This document shows, one piece after another, positions 20,605 to 31,697 of a stretch of 64,000 bases of DNA. Position 1 is the first letter of the stretch; the number at the start of each line of letters is the position of its first letter. Below the pieces are notes generated by a model. That model saw only the letters and a list, made by a program, of their open reading frames with translations. It was not told the origin of the DNA and ran no database searches. Source of the stretch: Crocodylus rhombifer (Eukaryota; Chordata; Crocodylia; Crocodylidae); assembly GCA_038503035.1 (NCBI GenBank), contig JAVSML010000040.1, forward strand, positions 248,001-312,000, given 5' to 3'. The translations under genes were made by a program, and so were the position numbers.

Positions 20605-21375
20605 TCCAGCACCCTTCCCAGGTTCAAAAATGCTGATGATACAAAACTGTGGGGAGAAGTGGACACACTGGAGGGCAGGGAACAAGTACAGGCAGACCTA
20701 GACAGGGTGGACAAATGGGCAGAAAACAATAGAATGCAATTTAACAAAGAGAAATGCAAAGTGCTGTACTTGGGGAGGAAAAATGTCCAGCACACCTACT
20801 GCCTAGGAAATGACCTGCTCGGCAGCATGGAAGTGGAAAGGGATCTTGGAGTCCTAGTGGACTCCAAGATGAACATGAGCTGTCAGTGTGAGAAAAGTCA
20901 TCTGCAAAGCTAACTGTACTTTGTCATGCATCAGCAGATGCATGACAAACAGAACCAAGGAGGTGATACTTCCCCTCTGTCAGGCACTGGTCAGACCGCA
21001 GTTGGAGTACTGTGTCCAGTTGTGGGTGACACACTTCAACAGAGATGTGGATAACCTGGAGAGGGTCCAGAGAAGGGCCACTCGTGTGGTTAAGGGCTTG
21101 CGGGCCAAGCCCTACGAGGAGAGACTAGGGCACCTGAACCTCTTCAGCCTTCGCAAGAGAAGGTTGAGAGGCGACCTTGTGGCTGCCTATAAATTCATCA
21201 TGGGGGCGCAGAAGGGAATTGGTGAGGCTCTACTCACCAAGACGCCCCTGGGAGTTACAAGAAATAATGGCCATAAGCTAGCAGAGAGCAGATTTAGACT
21301 GGACATTAGGAAGAACTTCTTCACAAGTAGAGTGGTCAAAATCTGGAATGGGCTCCCAAGGGAGCACATATGTTT
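20605..21375 (+). mobile_element. CR1 LINE fragment truncated at both ends
   Basis: Begins near the FADD box (NADDTKLWGEVDTLEGREQ, with Asn where CR1 has Phe-Ala) and continues through LDRVDKWAENNRMQFNKEKC, GRKNVQHTYCLGNDL, a frameshift near 20890, then SCISRCMTNRTKEVILPL, LVRPQLEYCVQLW, RVQRRATRVVKGL and RLDIRKNFFTSRVVKIWNG, stopping abruptly after LPRE at about 21372. It is very similar to the 57010 copy, hence fairly young, but lacks the CR1 3' tail. The left break also falls abruptly after unrelated sequence. Confidence 0.85.
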
Positions 21376-21936
21376 GTGATTTATTTTTATTTTTTTAAAG
21401 ATGTATTGACCTTAGCTTTGAGGGTAGAAAGTAGTTTTACACAAGGAATTTTAATTGCAATCCTCTTTAAAATCACATTCTTCAGGAAACCTGATCTTAC
21501 AGGAAGGATTAATGTAATGTAAGAACAAAAATAAAACATATAACAAAAACCATAAAAACAGAAATAGTTTTCAAAGTTCATCTTCTGAATCTTGACAGCT
21601 ATATTCACTCTTTCCAGGTCAACATCCCAGTAGTCTTCACATCAGAGATGAATGAAATTAGATCCTAGAAACAGGCTTAAGGTCAAATCATGAGTAGGAG
21701 GTAGCATACAATCATGTTTCCCAATGGCAAAGTCTCAGAGAGGGATTTGTATTAGGCAGGAGAAGGGACTGGTGGGATAAATTCCTCCTTTCCCTCTGAT
21801 TGTAATGGGAACAGTCTGTGTACTCTGAGTTGGGGAATGGAAATGGAGAAAAGCCCTGGCGTGGGCTGTCAAGATAAGGAAGAGAAACCACTGTGAGTTG
21901 TACACCTCTGTTAAGTCACAAACTGGTAGTTGGAAA
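21376..21936. other. No gene recognised
   Basis: About 0.56 kb of A/T-rich sequence between two CR1 copies of opposite orientation. Confidence 0.5.
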
Positions 21937-22888
21937 GAATCATAGGAAATTAGGGTTGGAAGGGACCTCAGGAGGTCATTTAATCTAACCTCCTGCTCAA
22001 AGCAGGTCTGTCCCCAACTAGATCATCCCAACCAAGTCTTTATCTAGCTGGTCCTTAAAAAAATCCAAGGATGAAGATTCCACAACTTCTTTGGGTAGCC
22101 TGTTGCAGTGCTTTACTCTCCTCCTAGTGAGAGCATTTTTCCTAATATCTAACCTAAACTTCCTTTGCTACAAGTTGAGACCATTGCTCTTTGTTCTGTC
22201 ATCTGTCACCACAGTCTGGCTGTATCCTCTTTGGAAGCCCCTTTCAGGTAGTTAAATCCCTTCTCAGTCTTCTCTACAGACTAAATATGTTCAGGTCCCT
22301 CAGCCTCTCCACAAGAAGTCATTTGCCCCAGCCCTCTCACCATTTTTATTGACTTCTGCTGGACTCTTTCCAATTTATCCCCATTCTTTCTGTAGTGGGG
22401 GCCCAAAACTGGACACAGAACTCCAGATGTGACCTCACCAGTGCTGAATTGAGTAGTATCACTTCCTTTGATCTCCTGGCAATGTTCCTACTAACTCAGC
22501 CCACTATGCCATTCGGCTTCTTTGCAAGAACACACTGTTGGCTTATATTCAACTTATTATCTACTGTAACCCCTGGTTCTTTCTTTGCAAAGCTGATGCT
22601 TACCCAGTCAGTCCCCAGTCTGCAGGGTGCATAGGATTGTTCCATCCTAAGTGCAGGACTTTGCACTTGTCCTTATTGAACATTATGAGATTTCTTTTGG
22701 GTCCATTCCTCCAATTTGTCGAGGCCACTCTGAATCCTAGTCCTACCCTCCAGTGTATTTACTACTCCCCCCAGCTTGGTGTCATCTGCAAACTTGCTGA
22801 GGGTGCACTCTATGACATCTTTCCAGGTCATTGATGAAGCCATTGAGCAAAACTGACCCCAGGGCTGGATGGATAGGATGGGCTCCAC
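21937..22888 (-). mobile_element. CR1 LINE of an older, bird-like subfamily, 5'-truncated
   Basis: On the plus strand it begins GAATCATAGGAAATTAGGGT and runs TTGGAAGGGACCTCAGGAGG, the complement of a classical CR1 3' end. Toward 22888 the minus strand encodes CTLSKFADDTKLGGVVNTLEGR, the catalytic box, then LDKLEEWTQKK. The region between them follows the CR1 C-terminal order with several frame breaks. The 3' sequence differs clearly from the 57010 type, so it is a separate subfamily and older. Confidence 0.85.
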
Positions 22889-25800
22889 CAATCACAACAG
22901 CAGAATCTCAAGCCTGGGACTCAACCCAAGCTCTGAAAGGTAAGCCTACTACACTTAAAATAATAGAAGTGTTTTGCCATGAGCCTACTGGGTGAGTATG
23001 GCGCTTCTTCAGAAATGAACAAAAGGAACCTTAAATTAGTGGCCTGCTTATGCAGACCAGCAGTATGCTGTGCACCTCATAAACAACATGAAAAGAAGAT
23101 CCTGCCCAAAAGAAGTTTTGTAGAGTTTGCTTGTTTTAACTATTAGCTTTAAAACATAGAACTGGGCAAGTAAGTACATTCAGACTCTATCACTGAAGTG
23201 TAGGCACATCCTGAATGACTCGGTGAAGTGGTAATAATCTTTATTAGATGGAGACTGAGCTGTAAAACAATTCACCAGGACCCTTAAAATATTTGAAGCA
23301 ATACAGTGATCCCCAACTGAAGAAAAAAACATTCAAAAACTGTTTGGGAAACAATTTAGAGATCAATCTATGGATAATGCCAACATGGTTTTGTTGGGAT
23401 GGCAATTGCTTGAGGAAAGCAGGAGTGCATGGAGTGGACAGGGTTAGAGATTGATAAAGCGCAGTCAGATAGGATAAAAGGAGATCTTGTAAGAGTTCTG
23501 TCATTTTCCCTTCTAGGTAGCTAATTGGACAATTCAATTTGACCTGAAGTCAAACAAGTGTCATGCAGTACGCACTGTGGAATGATCATTACCCATGCAC
23601 ATAATATTAACGCTGTGCGTGACACACAGGTGTTTCAGTTTCTGGCTGCTTCCCACTAAGTCAGGTGTTTTGAAGGGCATATGCATTCATTTCACAGAAA
23701 ACGAAAAGACACTGAACAGAGGCACAGAGCCCACTGTTGAAGTGCTTATTACCTTGTTAGACCACTGTATCCTCTGATGTGTAAATGTGAAAAAGGCAGA
23801 TGGGCAGAACACTGGGTTCTCTGTCTCATTAAAATACCACTGGAAGTTGATACACAGTAAGTAGATGGGGCTTTTGGTATCCTCTGTCTCTTAATACCAT
23901 GCAGTAAGTAGTGTCATCTTGAAATTAAAACATTTTGAATTTTTCTGCTGTTTGGCTGAGGAGATGGGCTAGTTTTTTGCCACATTTTCCTTATACTTTT
24001 GCCCATGTCTGTTTCCTTCTTCTCCCAGCTTCTTGTTTAATGGCAGCTCTGACTGTTGTATGGATCCATACTTGTCTCCCTTTCTTCTCCCCATACTCCG
24101 TGGAGAGCGGCTTCTGTCCTCTCATGATTCTCTCTGCCCCACTACCATCCCCCTGCAGGATTGCTCCCTCTTCTCTTCCTTTATATCCCATTTTGACCCC
24201 TCTCCTGGCCACAATTCAGCAGTCTGTCTTCCCTGTTTCCTGATGGCTGCCTCTTCTTTCCAGCTGTAACCAGCTACATGTCTGCCCATCTACTGAGAAC
24301 AGCAGCAGAGGTGGAGAAACTGGAGCTAGATGTTCCTGAGTGAAAGAAGAGAACTAATGGGCTGAAGAAAGGAGGAAATTGTCTAGCCACAACTAGATTT
24401 GTCCATGTAATAGATTTCTGGTTCAGTGGTTAAACTGAAACATTTAAAAAAATGTTTTGGGTCAATGTAAAATATGCAAAAGAAACATTTAATTTTATTT
24501 TTTGGTTATTTAAACATTTATTTTTATCCTTGTTTTCCACATTAAAATACAAATGTCAGATTTGTTGGAAGCCAAAATATGTCATTTTGACACTTTCAGA
24601 AGGCAAATATTTTGCCATTTCCAAAATGTGTCCTGGAATTCCTTCTTCCCCACTCCTCTCCTGTTTTTGTTTTGTTTTCTTTTAGGGTTTTTCTTTTGTG
24701 AAAGGGGGTGTATTTTTCCAAAATGATTCACTGCATTGAATGCAGCTGCATCTCTCAGCAAATTTGTTATTTTCTAAAGGGGAGAGGGGGGAAATGCCTA
24801 CCTCTAACCACAATACAGGTCTAGGATATTGGCCATGACAGCAGTTCTTTGGCAAGTGTGTTGAATTCTTAGATACATATTGTCAAGCTGGGATTTTGTG
24901 ACTTGACTATTGTTGGAAACCAACCACACAATTGCAGGACTAGGTGCCATGGATCATGAATGAATGGGGACATTTACCAGATAGCTCAAGTCAGGCACCT
25001 AAATTCTTGAGATACTATACCTCAGACATACTCCTGTGCTCACTTTTTCCTTTTGGTTGTTTCTAAACACTTCTGTGTGTTTTGAACTGTCCTTTGGAGA
25101 CAACTGTTTCCTCTGCTTCTCTGCGTAGAGCACCTAGGCACCTAAATCTGAATCACTCTTTGATGCTTCTAAAGCCTCCCCACTGTATAGGGCAGGGATG
25201 CTAGGCTAAATTAGCCTTTTTTATTTTCTTCAAAAGTTAGATGGCAATTGCCTACCGCAAGGCACATACAAAGACATTTTGTCCTTTCTTTTTCTTCCTC
25301 ATTTCTGCATTCTGGCTTTTTAGAGTTTACTGCAGTGACAGGACCTTTCAAGAGGAAGAGTAGGTAGCACAATAGAGGGAAATTTAGTTGGAATTGTGAG
25401 GTCCCATTTGCATGAGCTCCCAAGTTCCTTTCAGCAGCTCTGCATTACTTTTCACATCAACTAAGATTTGAAACACAAGTTAGAACCTCTTGTATTTTGT
25501 AATAAAGGAATATCTTAACCCAGAATTAGGAATTAGCTCTGAGAAAATAGTCTACCAAGTGGAGTGTAACATCAGCTCCCATGGAGCAAGGAAGGGGTTC
25601 CAGTCCTTGAGAGCTGAGGCTGGACAACCTAAATAGCTTCACACAAAAGTTATATTTTATTTCTATACTCCCTATGCCTTTCTAGAAAGCAACAGTCCCC
25701 CAAGAAACTGGAAAGAAATCATCTCTCACTCAACTCATGTTCACACATGTACACACGCACACAGTCTGAGATGATCCCACTTTGTAAAAGTATCTGGGTT

Positions 25801-26144
25801 TTAATTTGATTTCAGCATCAATGATACTGTATTACATAGTCATAATAAATGATGGACTTTAGACTCTCGTGTCCAAAGGCCTATATAGATGCTTTAGCAA
25901 ATGCAATAAACACATTTACAGAGGCACTTGACTTTTATCCATATCCAGGAAAAAATGATAACAAAAAGGAAAGTAACACTTATATCAAACGAAAGTGAAA
26001 CCAACTCAAAATTAAAATAGAAAAAGAATCCAATTAATAATTTCATTCTTCCCAGATTACATTTTGTTAGTCTTGTTGGGCATACCATAGTACTTTACTC
26101 CGGGTAGATAAACATTTCAGTATTCAAGGTTTCATGTCCTAGAA
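22889..26144. other. 3.3-kb stretch without recognised gene or element
   Basis: A/T-rich and unique-looking. Open frames (23244-23537 -, 23935-24269 +, 24452-24685 +, 25211-25423 -, 25894-26088 -) are short and without recognisable domains; some run through T-rich or CT-rich tracts. Confidence 0.45.
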
Positions 26145-26711
26145 CAGGGATGCTCAACCTTGTGGCCTGGCAGGCCAGATGAGTGGAGAAGGACAAGTCT
26201 AAAGGCCAGTTCAAGCCTCATATGCCAGGATCTGGGGGCCTGGTACCACCTCATCCCACTCCTGTGAGCCAGGATTGGTCTCTGGGGGGCTGTTACTGCC
26301 CCCTTTCACCATTGCACACTGGGATTGGTCCCTGGGGCCCAGCACTTTCTCTCCTACCAGGACTGGTCTCTGGGGGCCTTGTGCCACTCCCTCTTTTCCT
26401 GGTCTGCCAGTGTTGGGTCCTGGGGACCTTGCACCACCCTGTCCAGGTGCCCCACACCAGGATTGGGCTCTGGGACCTGGCACCTTACCCCCAGCCCCTG
26501 CACACTGGAATTAGTCCCTGGGACCTGGGGCTGCCCCTGACCAGCCCTGCATACTAGGATTAGGTGCCTGATTCAGTATGTTGGGCCTGGAGCTTCCATT
26601 GGGTACAGAAATTTGGTGCTGCTCTCCCACCACCAAATTTCTGGCTCTGTAGGGAGCCCTGCAGGTCACATGACATGGAGCCTTGGGCTAAAGGTTGAAT
26701 ATTTATGCCCT
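26145..26711. mobile_element. hAT-like element with degenerate internal minisatellite
   Basis: The left end CAGGGATGCTCAACCTTG and the right end, in complement AGGGCATAAATATTCAACC, share CAGGG..TTCAACC, typical of this hAT group. The interior is GC-rich. CCTAGA occurs next to both ends but the exact target duplication is unclear. The element ends 36 bp before the hAT MITE at 26748. Confidence 0.55.
26262..26575 (+). repeat. Degenerate minisatellite, unit about 45-60 bp
   Basis: Six to seven imperfect units built around GGATTGGTCCCTGGGG or variants (for example near 26272, 26322, 26369, 26414, 26461, 26511), each followed by a C-rich spacer. The periodicity explains the overlapping open frames 26183-26557 in three reading frames. 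Confidence 0.65.
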
Positions 26712-26747
26712 AGAGGTTTATCTTTAGCATAAGCCATTGGTCTGTAG

Positions 26748-26988
26748 CAGCGGTTCTGAACTGGGGGTACGTGTACCCCTAGGGGGTACGTGAAGCCTCA
26801 TCGGGGGTACGTGAGATATATTTCATACATTGTGTAACACAGGTCAAAGGGCCTAAAAAAAGTCTTGAGAATTTGAAATTGCCAGGGTTTTACTGCTGTA
26901 AAATGCACATGCATGTGGAAACCAGATATCCTATGCCTGCTCCATGAGACTAAGGGGTATGTCGACTGAAAAAGGTTCAGAACCGCTG
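26748..26988. mobile_element. hAT MITE with clear TIRs and 8-bp target duplication
   Basis: The left end CAGCGGTTCTGAACTGGGGG and the right end CAGAACCGCTG complement each other over 13 or more bp. Flanks are GTCTGTAG (26740-26747) and GTCTATAG (26989-26996), 8 bp with one mismatch. Length is 241 bp. GGTACGTG/CACGTACC-type motifs lie just inside the left end. No coding capacity. Confidence 0.85.
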
Positions 26989-26996
26989 GTCTATAG

Positions 26997-27659
26997 CAAG
27001 ACACTTATGGAAGTTCATGTGTCTTTTGGGAAATTAAGCTGCCATGTTCTATAATAACTAGCCTATATTTGAAGAGTAATTTTACATGTAGCATAATCTA
27101 AATGGGAAGTCGCTGCCAGAGTTGAACCAAAGTAATTGTTGGAAATCTCTGATATGTTATAAAATAGAGATGCCTTCAAGAAAAGGGGAGAGTCTGAAGA
27201 ATATGGATATCTAAATCTATAGTTTGGTCTGTAAATTAAGTGGCTAGATTTTTTTAGGGGTCTTGATGATCTACGGGTCCTATAGATCAATTTCTTCCTT
27301 TTTTCCTCACCTTTCTTTCCAAGTTTCATAACAAAAAGGCTACTAAACATCTATACCCAGCGGAACCACCTAGACCTGTCACCATTAAGAAGCTAATGTT
27401 ACTAACACTTGCTAGGCAACAGAATCCATTATCCCGGTGTTCTCTTAAGCATGGAGAGAGAGTGCAGTGGTGAAGCTGAAAGTTTTGACTTTGTTATGTC
27501 AACAACCATAGACACTCATACAAAAATAAAAGAACCTCTTCTCAGAAGTTTTGCATCAGTGTAGATATCACCCAAGATAGATCATGCAAATAACATAGGA
27601 AGCATCAGCATCTTACCATTGTGTTTCTTAATTTTGATTAATAGATTTAAGTTTTCAAT
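26997..27659. other. No gene recognised
   Basis: About 0.66 kb. The minus-strand frame 27063-27350 has no recognisable domain. Confidence 0.5.
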
Positions 27660-27884
27660 CAGTGGACACGTTGACATGAAATGCTAGTTCATGTGGTGGG
27701 CATGAACTGTTACGCCACCACATCTGTGCAGTAGCAACAAGCTCATTGCTACTATGCAGTAGGGTCAGAAATTACCCATGTGCCGCTGGGACTGTGTACT
27801 ACCGACAGTTACCATGCAGACGTTTAGTACTTGCTTTAGCAGTAGCAACTGCGCAGTTAGGAACATGTACAGACGTGCCCACTG
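27660..27884. mobile_element. Short TIR element (MITE)
   Basis: The left end CAGTGGACACGTTGACATG and the right end, in complement CAGTGGGCACGTCTGTACATG, form an imperfect inverted repeat of about 20 bp. Inside, AGTAGCAAC and TTGCTACT give a further hairpin near 27730-27755. Length is 225 bp; no clear target duplication. Confidence 0.6.
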
Positions 27885-30510
27885 AGTATAAAAACCCTCT
27901 TTGTAAGCTTTTTTGTCATTTACAAATTAAAATTAACCATTATCTTTGATTTGCATTTGCAATCCCAAGAACACAACTCCATAAAGAATAGCAACTCCAA
28001 AAACAGAACAATGATAGTCACAAAAAATGAATTCAGATGGTACCACCAAAACCCAACAGCAAATCCAGTTCTTTTAAAATAGCTTTAAAACATAATTGGG
28101 TTCAAGAAAACTTTCAAATAATTGATGCTTTATAGGAGAGAAATCTGACCCCTAGTGCTCCCCCTTTTCATACATGGGACCATAGTTCAATGCAGTAAAT
28201 TACATATTATTTTTGCTGCACCAGTGAAGAGCTCGAATATGGTAGCTCTAAAGACCTGTAAGCTCAGAACTGCATTCATTCCACACTTTTCAGACTCCTG
28301 AATTGATTGAGATAATTGTCTGTCTGTCTATCTGTCTGGAATTTGCCAAGCAGAGTGATATTTAAATACTAACTTATTTACAGGCTTGGTTAACAGCCAT
28401 TGTACCTTGTTTCTACCCAGCATAGAATATTGAGAATATATGTTTTTAGCCTGTTTTGCAGGAGGGCATAAGATGAAACATATGAATGACAGCTAATGCT
28501 TTGTCTATGCTTTTCACCTCAGAAGTCTCTTTCCAACAAGAAAAGAGCAGCAAAGTCCATATCTCTACAACCCACTTTTGCAGAGTAATAGTATTCTTTG
28601 ACTCTCACCACACAGTCTTAAACCTGTATGCTTTATTTGCACTAGGGAGAATGTGCAGAGGCGGGAGTGGAGGAAAAAACAGCATGAAAATTCAAAAGTT
28701 GTCTTATCCACAATGACAAGATAAGGCTAGATAAGGACCATTCCCATGGTTTATTACTAAATTGAGAGAGAAAATAGGTCTCTCTTTCATTGCACTATAA
28801 ATCAGGATGTTTTCTTATGCCAGAAGTCATTTGCAAACGACTGTCTTACTTTTAAAAGCATGTGTGGATTCTAGTGTCACTGCACTAGGATTTTAGATCT
28901 GCAATCATGGCCATCCAAGAATACAAAAGCACATATGCATGGCTCAACGGGATGTTTCTAACTTTGATTTTTCTGGTTATATGGATACTTCATTTCAAGC
29001 CTGAAAGCTATAAGATAATCCTCCTTCATCCTCCTCGTTTTCTTACCACCAACTTTTTCTTTCTTCACCCTGAATCAAAAGTCCTATTCAGCTTGTTGCC
29101 AGATGTGAGCAATCACAGCTTGACACGGGGTACAAATAACACCTACGCCAGCCATCAACTTTTAAATTGGAACAGTGCCCTTGATGTGTGCTGGAGATTT
29201 GCTCTGGCTTATGTAACTTGCACATGAACAGTAGTAGGCACCAAGTGAGAATTACATGAGAGAACTTAGACTGCAAGCCCAGAGGCAGCCCTAGGCTTCC
29301 AACAGATGAAGCCAGCCATTTTAAAATGGAGCTGGGTCAGAGGTCACAGTTCAGCCTGATTTTGTAAGTAGCCTAATGTGCTCCATAAGTGTAGATCAGC
29401 CAAAGAAAGTCTGACTTGAAACCCAAATTAACATTTGTTTCCATTTTTCAGCAACTTCAGAACACACAGGGGTCATTGAACTGTTCATGCTAACGCCATT
29501 TAACATTCATGGTCTGGAGGAAAATAAAGTCCTAACCTTTGACCTTTCATTAGAGGGCAGCACACTGGGGGTTGGTGGTATGGGAAAGAAAAATGGGGAG
29601 GGGGTATTATTCTCTTGCAGAAAACTGAGCTGATTCTGTTAGTAATCACAGGTTGCTTTGTCAATAGTATAGGATTTAAGTTTTCTAGTCACAAACTAGA
29701 GTGTTGTCTATTAGAGTGAAGCCATTTTTGGTTTTTCATTATAAATAATTTTCCTCAAGTGTAGCTGCAGTAACCCTTTTCCTCTGTATGCTAAATGCTT
29801 GCTATAAGAGTAACAGCATGTTGTGTCAACAGTGAGAGCTCATGCTGAGGTAGTATTCAAGTGCAAGGCATCTACATTAGCAAATGTCCTTAGCAAAGCC
29901 GTGTCTCATTTTTAAATGCTTTTTCCATTTTAGTTATTATGACCTTTCTTTTAAAGAAAAAAGTTTGCCAAGAAAATCTAATTGCTTTTATTTTTTACTG
30001 CAAAGTGTTACATGGACTCCCTTTGAGAAAACACAGACAATTAAAATAAATACAGTCCATAAATCTTGGTCATTATTATGCTAAATATACTGATTAGCAG
30101 TGGGAAAAAAGATGTTATTGGGGTGTATTTTTTTCTTCAGATCAACCACCAAATTGGTATTGAAACGCTTGGTATATTACTGGAATTATCTATTAGCTTC
30201 AACAAAGAGTTGACTTTTTCACTGCTTTCCCCAGTTGAAAAAATGATAGTGGTGTAAAGTGAGGCAAAACACAACCATTCTGATTAGGAATCACTTTATA
30301 CTTACTCTGCACATGTATAAATGGTTACCCAACAGGCAAGATAGTGGAAAGTTAGCCCACAGTGTTGAAAAGATGACTATAGCATAATGCTAATTTTGGA
30401 AAAGGACACTTAAAATAAAATTTTCAAAAATGCCTAATTTAAATGAGCCCGAATCCCAACAATTTTTGTTATGACATACATATTCAAATGAGATCTGAGA
30501 ACAGGGCTTA
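27885..30510. other. 2.6-kb stretch without recognised gene or element
   Basis: A/T-rich. The longest frame (28907-29227, 106 codons) has a hydrophobic stretch near its N-terminus but no recognisable domain; its opposite strand is also open. A short CTGT/CTAT tract lies at 28318-28338. Confidence 0.45.
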
Positions 30511-30822
30511 CAATAAAGATTTTCAACCTTTTTAGACTCAAGGCACTTCTCATTTGATCCAAGGCACTCCTTGGGAAAATGCCAAATCTTAGTTTTCACT
30601 TATTTTTGACTAAGGATAAAATAGCAGAGTGATTTATCTGTTTCAGACAACTTAAAAGGATCACAACAGATCAAAGCATTTTTAACATTAGGGTTTCCTA
30701 TTTGAAAACTCTGGGTCGATTTTGTTTGTACACCTACCAAAGCTGACATGGCACTCTGTTGCACCTTTGAAAGGATTTCAAGGCACCTCTGGGTGCCATG
30801 GTACTCACGTTGAAAATTGCTG
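30511..30822. mobile_element. hAT-like MITE
   Basis: The left end (AAGATTTTCAACC) and the right end (complement CAGCAATTTTCAACG) share a TTTTCAAC core, like the right end of the hAT at 17957. CAAGGCAC repeats occur near both ends. Length is about 312 bp; the target duplication is not clear. Confidence 0.5.
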
Positions 30823-31429
30823 GTTTAGGATTTCAGGTTAAACAGGCACTTTAAAGAATTGCCTTGTATTTCCTTCAGATAAACCCCTAAATTCCAAGCC
30901 AACTTGAGACTTGTATCTAGGGGATAACTGAATAGCTCAGGGGACCTGGCAATGGCATATTTAGCTTTTTACCTTTAAATTGTCTTAGTGCTTCTCAGCT
31001 TGGGAATAACTGAAAAAAGTTCACATTGGTTGGTGGTTTCATGATCAAAAGAAGCTGGTGGTCACATCTCATTTCCTAGTGGACAACTAGGACTTTTGGT
31101 AGAAAGTCATGCTTATTAGTAACTTCAGTATGAATTGACTGATCATTTCACCCTATCTTAGATACTAAAATGATGGCTGCTTTAAGAAGGAATGGAAGAA
31201 ATGGAAGTAAGGAATGGAAACTAACTTAACTTCTTATTCCTTCTAATGACTCATTAATATGAGGAGTTAGAATATAATAGTGGCTGATGTAGCGAAGCTT
31301 GTAACGCAACTGCTCCAACCTATGTGCACTCTGTGAATAGAGAATTTAGGTCAAAGATAGGAAAGTAGGTACCTAAATTTCATTGATTTAATTTGCAAGA
31401 GCCAAGGATTTTTGTGGGTGATGTTTTTA
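30823..31429. other. No gene recognised
   Basis: About 0.6 kb of A/T-rich spacer. Confidence 0.5.
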
Positions 31430-31697
31430 GGCATTTATACATGTGCTCTAAGGGGGGGGGAGGTGTTTTAATTAGGGTGACTCTGAGAGCCACTCTAATT
31501 AAAGTGCTGGGGGTGTATCATGTATCAGCATCACTGTGCTGAAAAATGGTGGGGGGAGTGCTTTAACTAAAACTTGCTTGACGAGCTTTAGTTAAAGTGA
31601 CCCCATGCTTTATTAACCCACCGATTAATCAAGTCTGCTTCCATGTGCTATAATTACATTGCATCAGAGGAGTCTCACTGCTCATGTATAGGCACCC
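31430..31697. mobile_element. MITE family D, copy 1
   Basis: The left end GGCATTTATACATGTGCTC and the right end, in complement GGGTGCCTATACATGAGCA, are inverted repeats. A strong internal hairpin lies at 31467-31503: TTTAATTAGGGTGACTC and the complement of GAGCCACTCTAATTAAA agree at 15 of 17 positions around a 3-base loop. The same architecture is present at 40985-41312. Confidence 0.62.

Noticed and set aside
26262..26575. CRISPR-like array
   Set aside because: The repeats are degenerate, adjacent and GC-rich without unique spacers, and the genome is vertebrate; it is a minisatellite.
28907..29227. 106-codon frame with a hydrophobic N-terminal stretch
   Set aside because: Considered as a small membrane protein, but there is no known family, no splice or promoter context, and it ends in unremarkable sequence.
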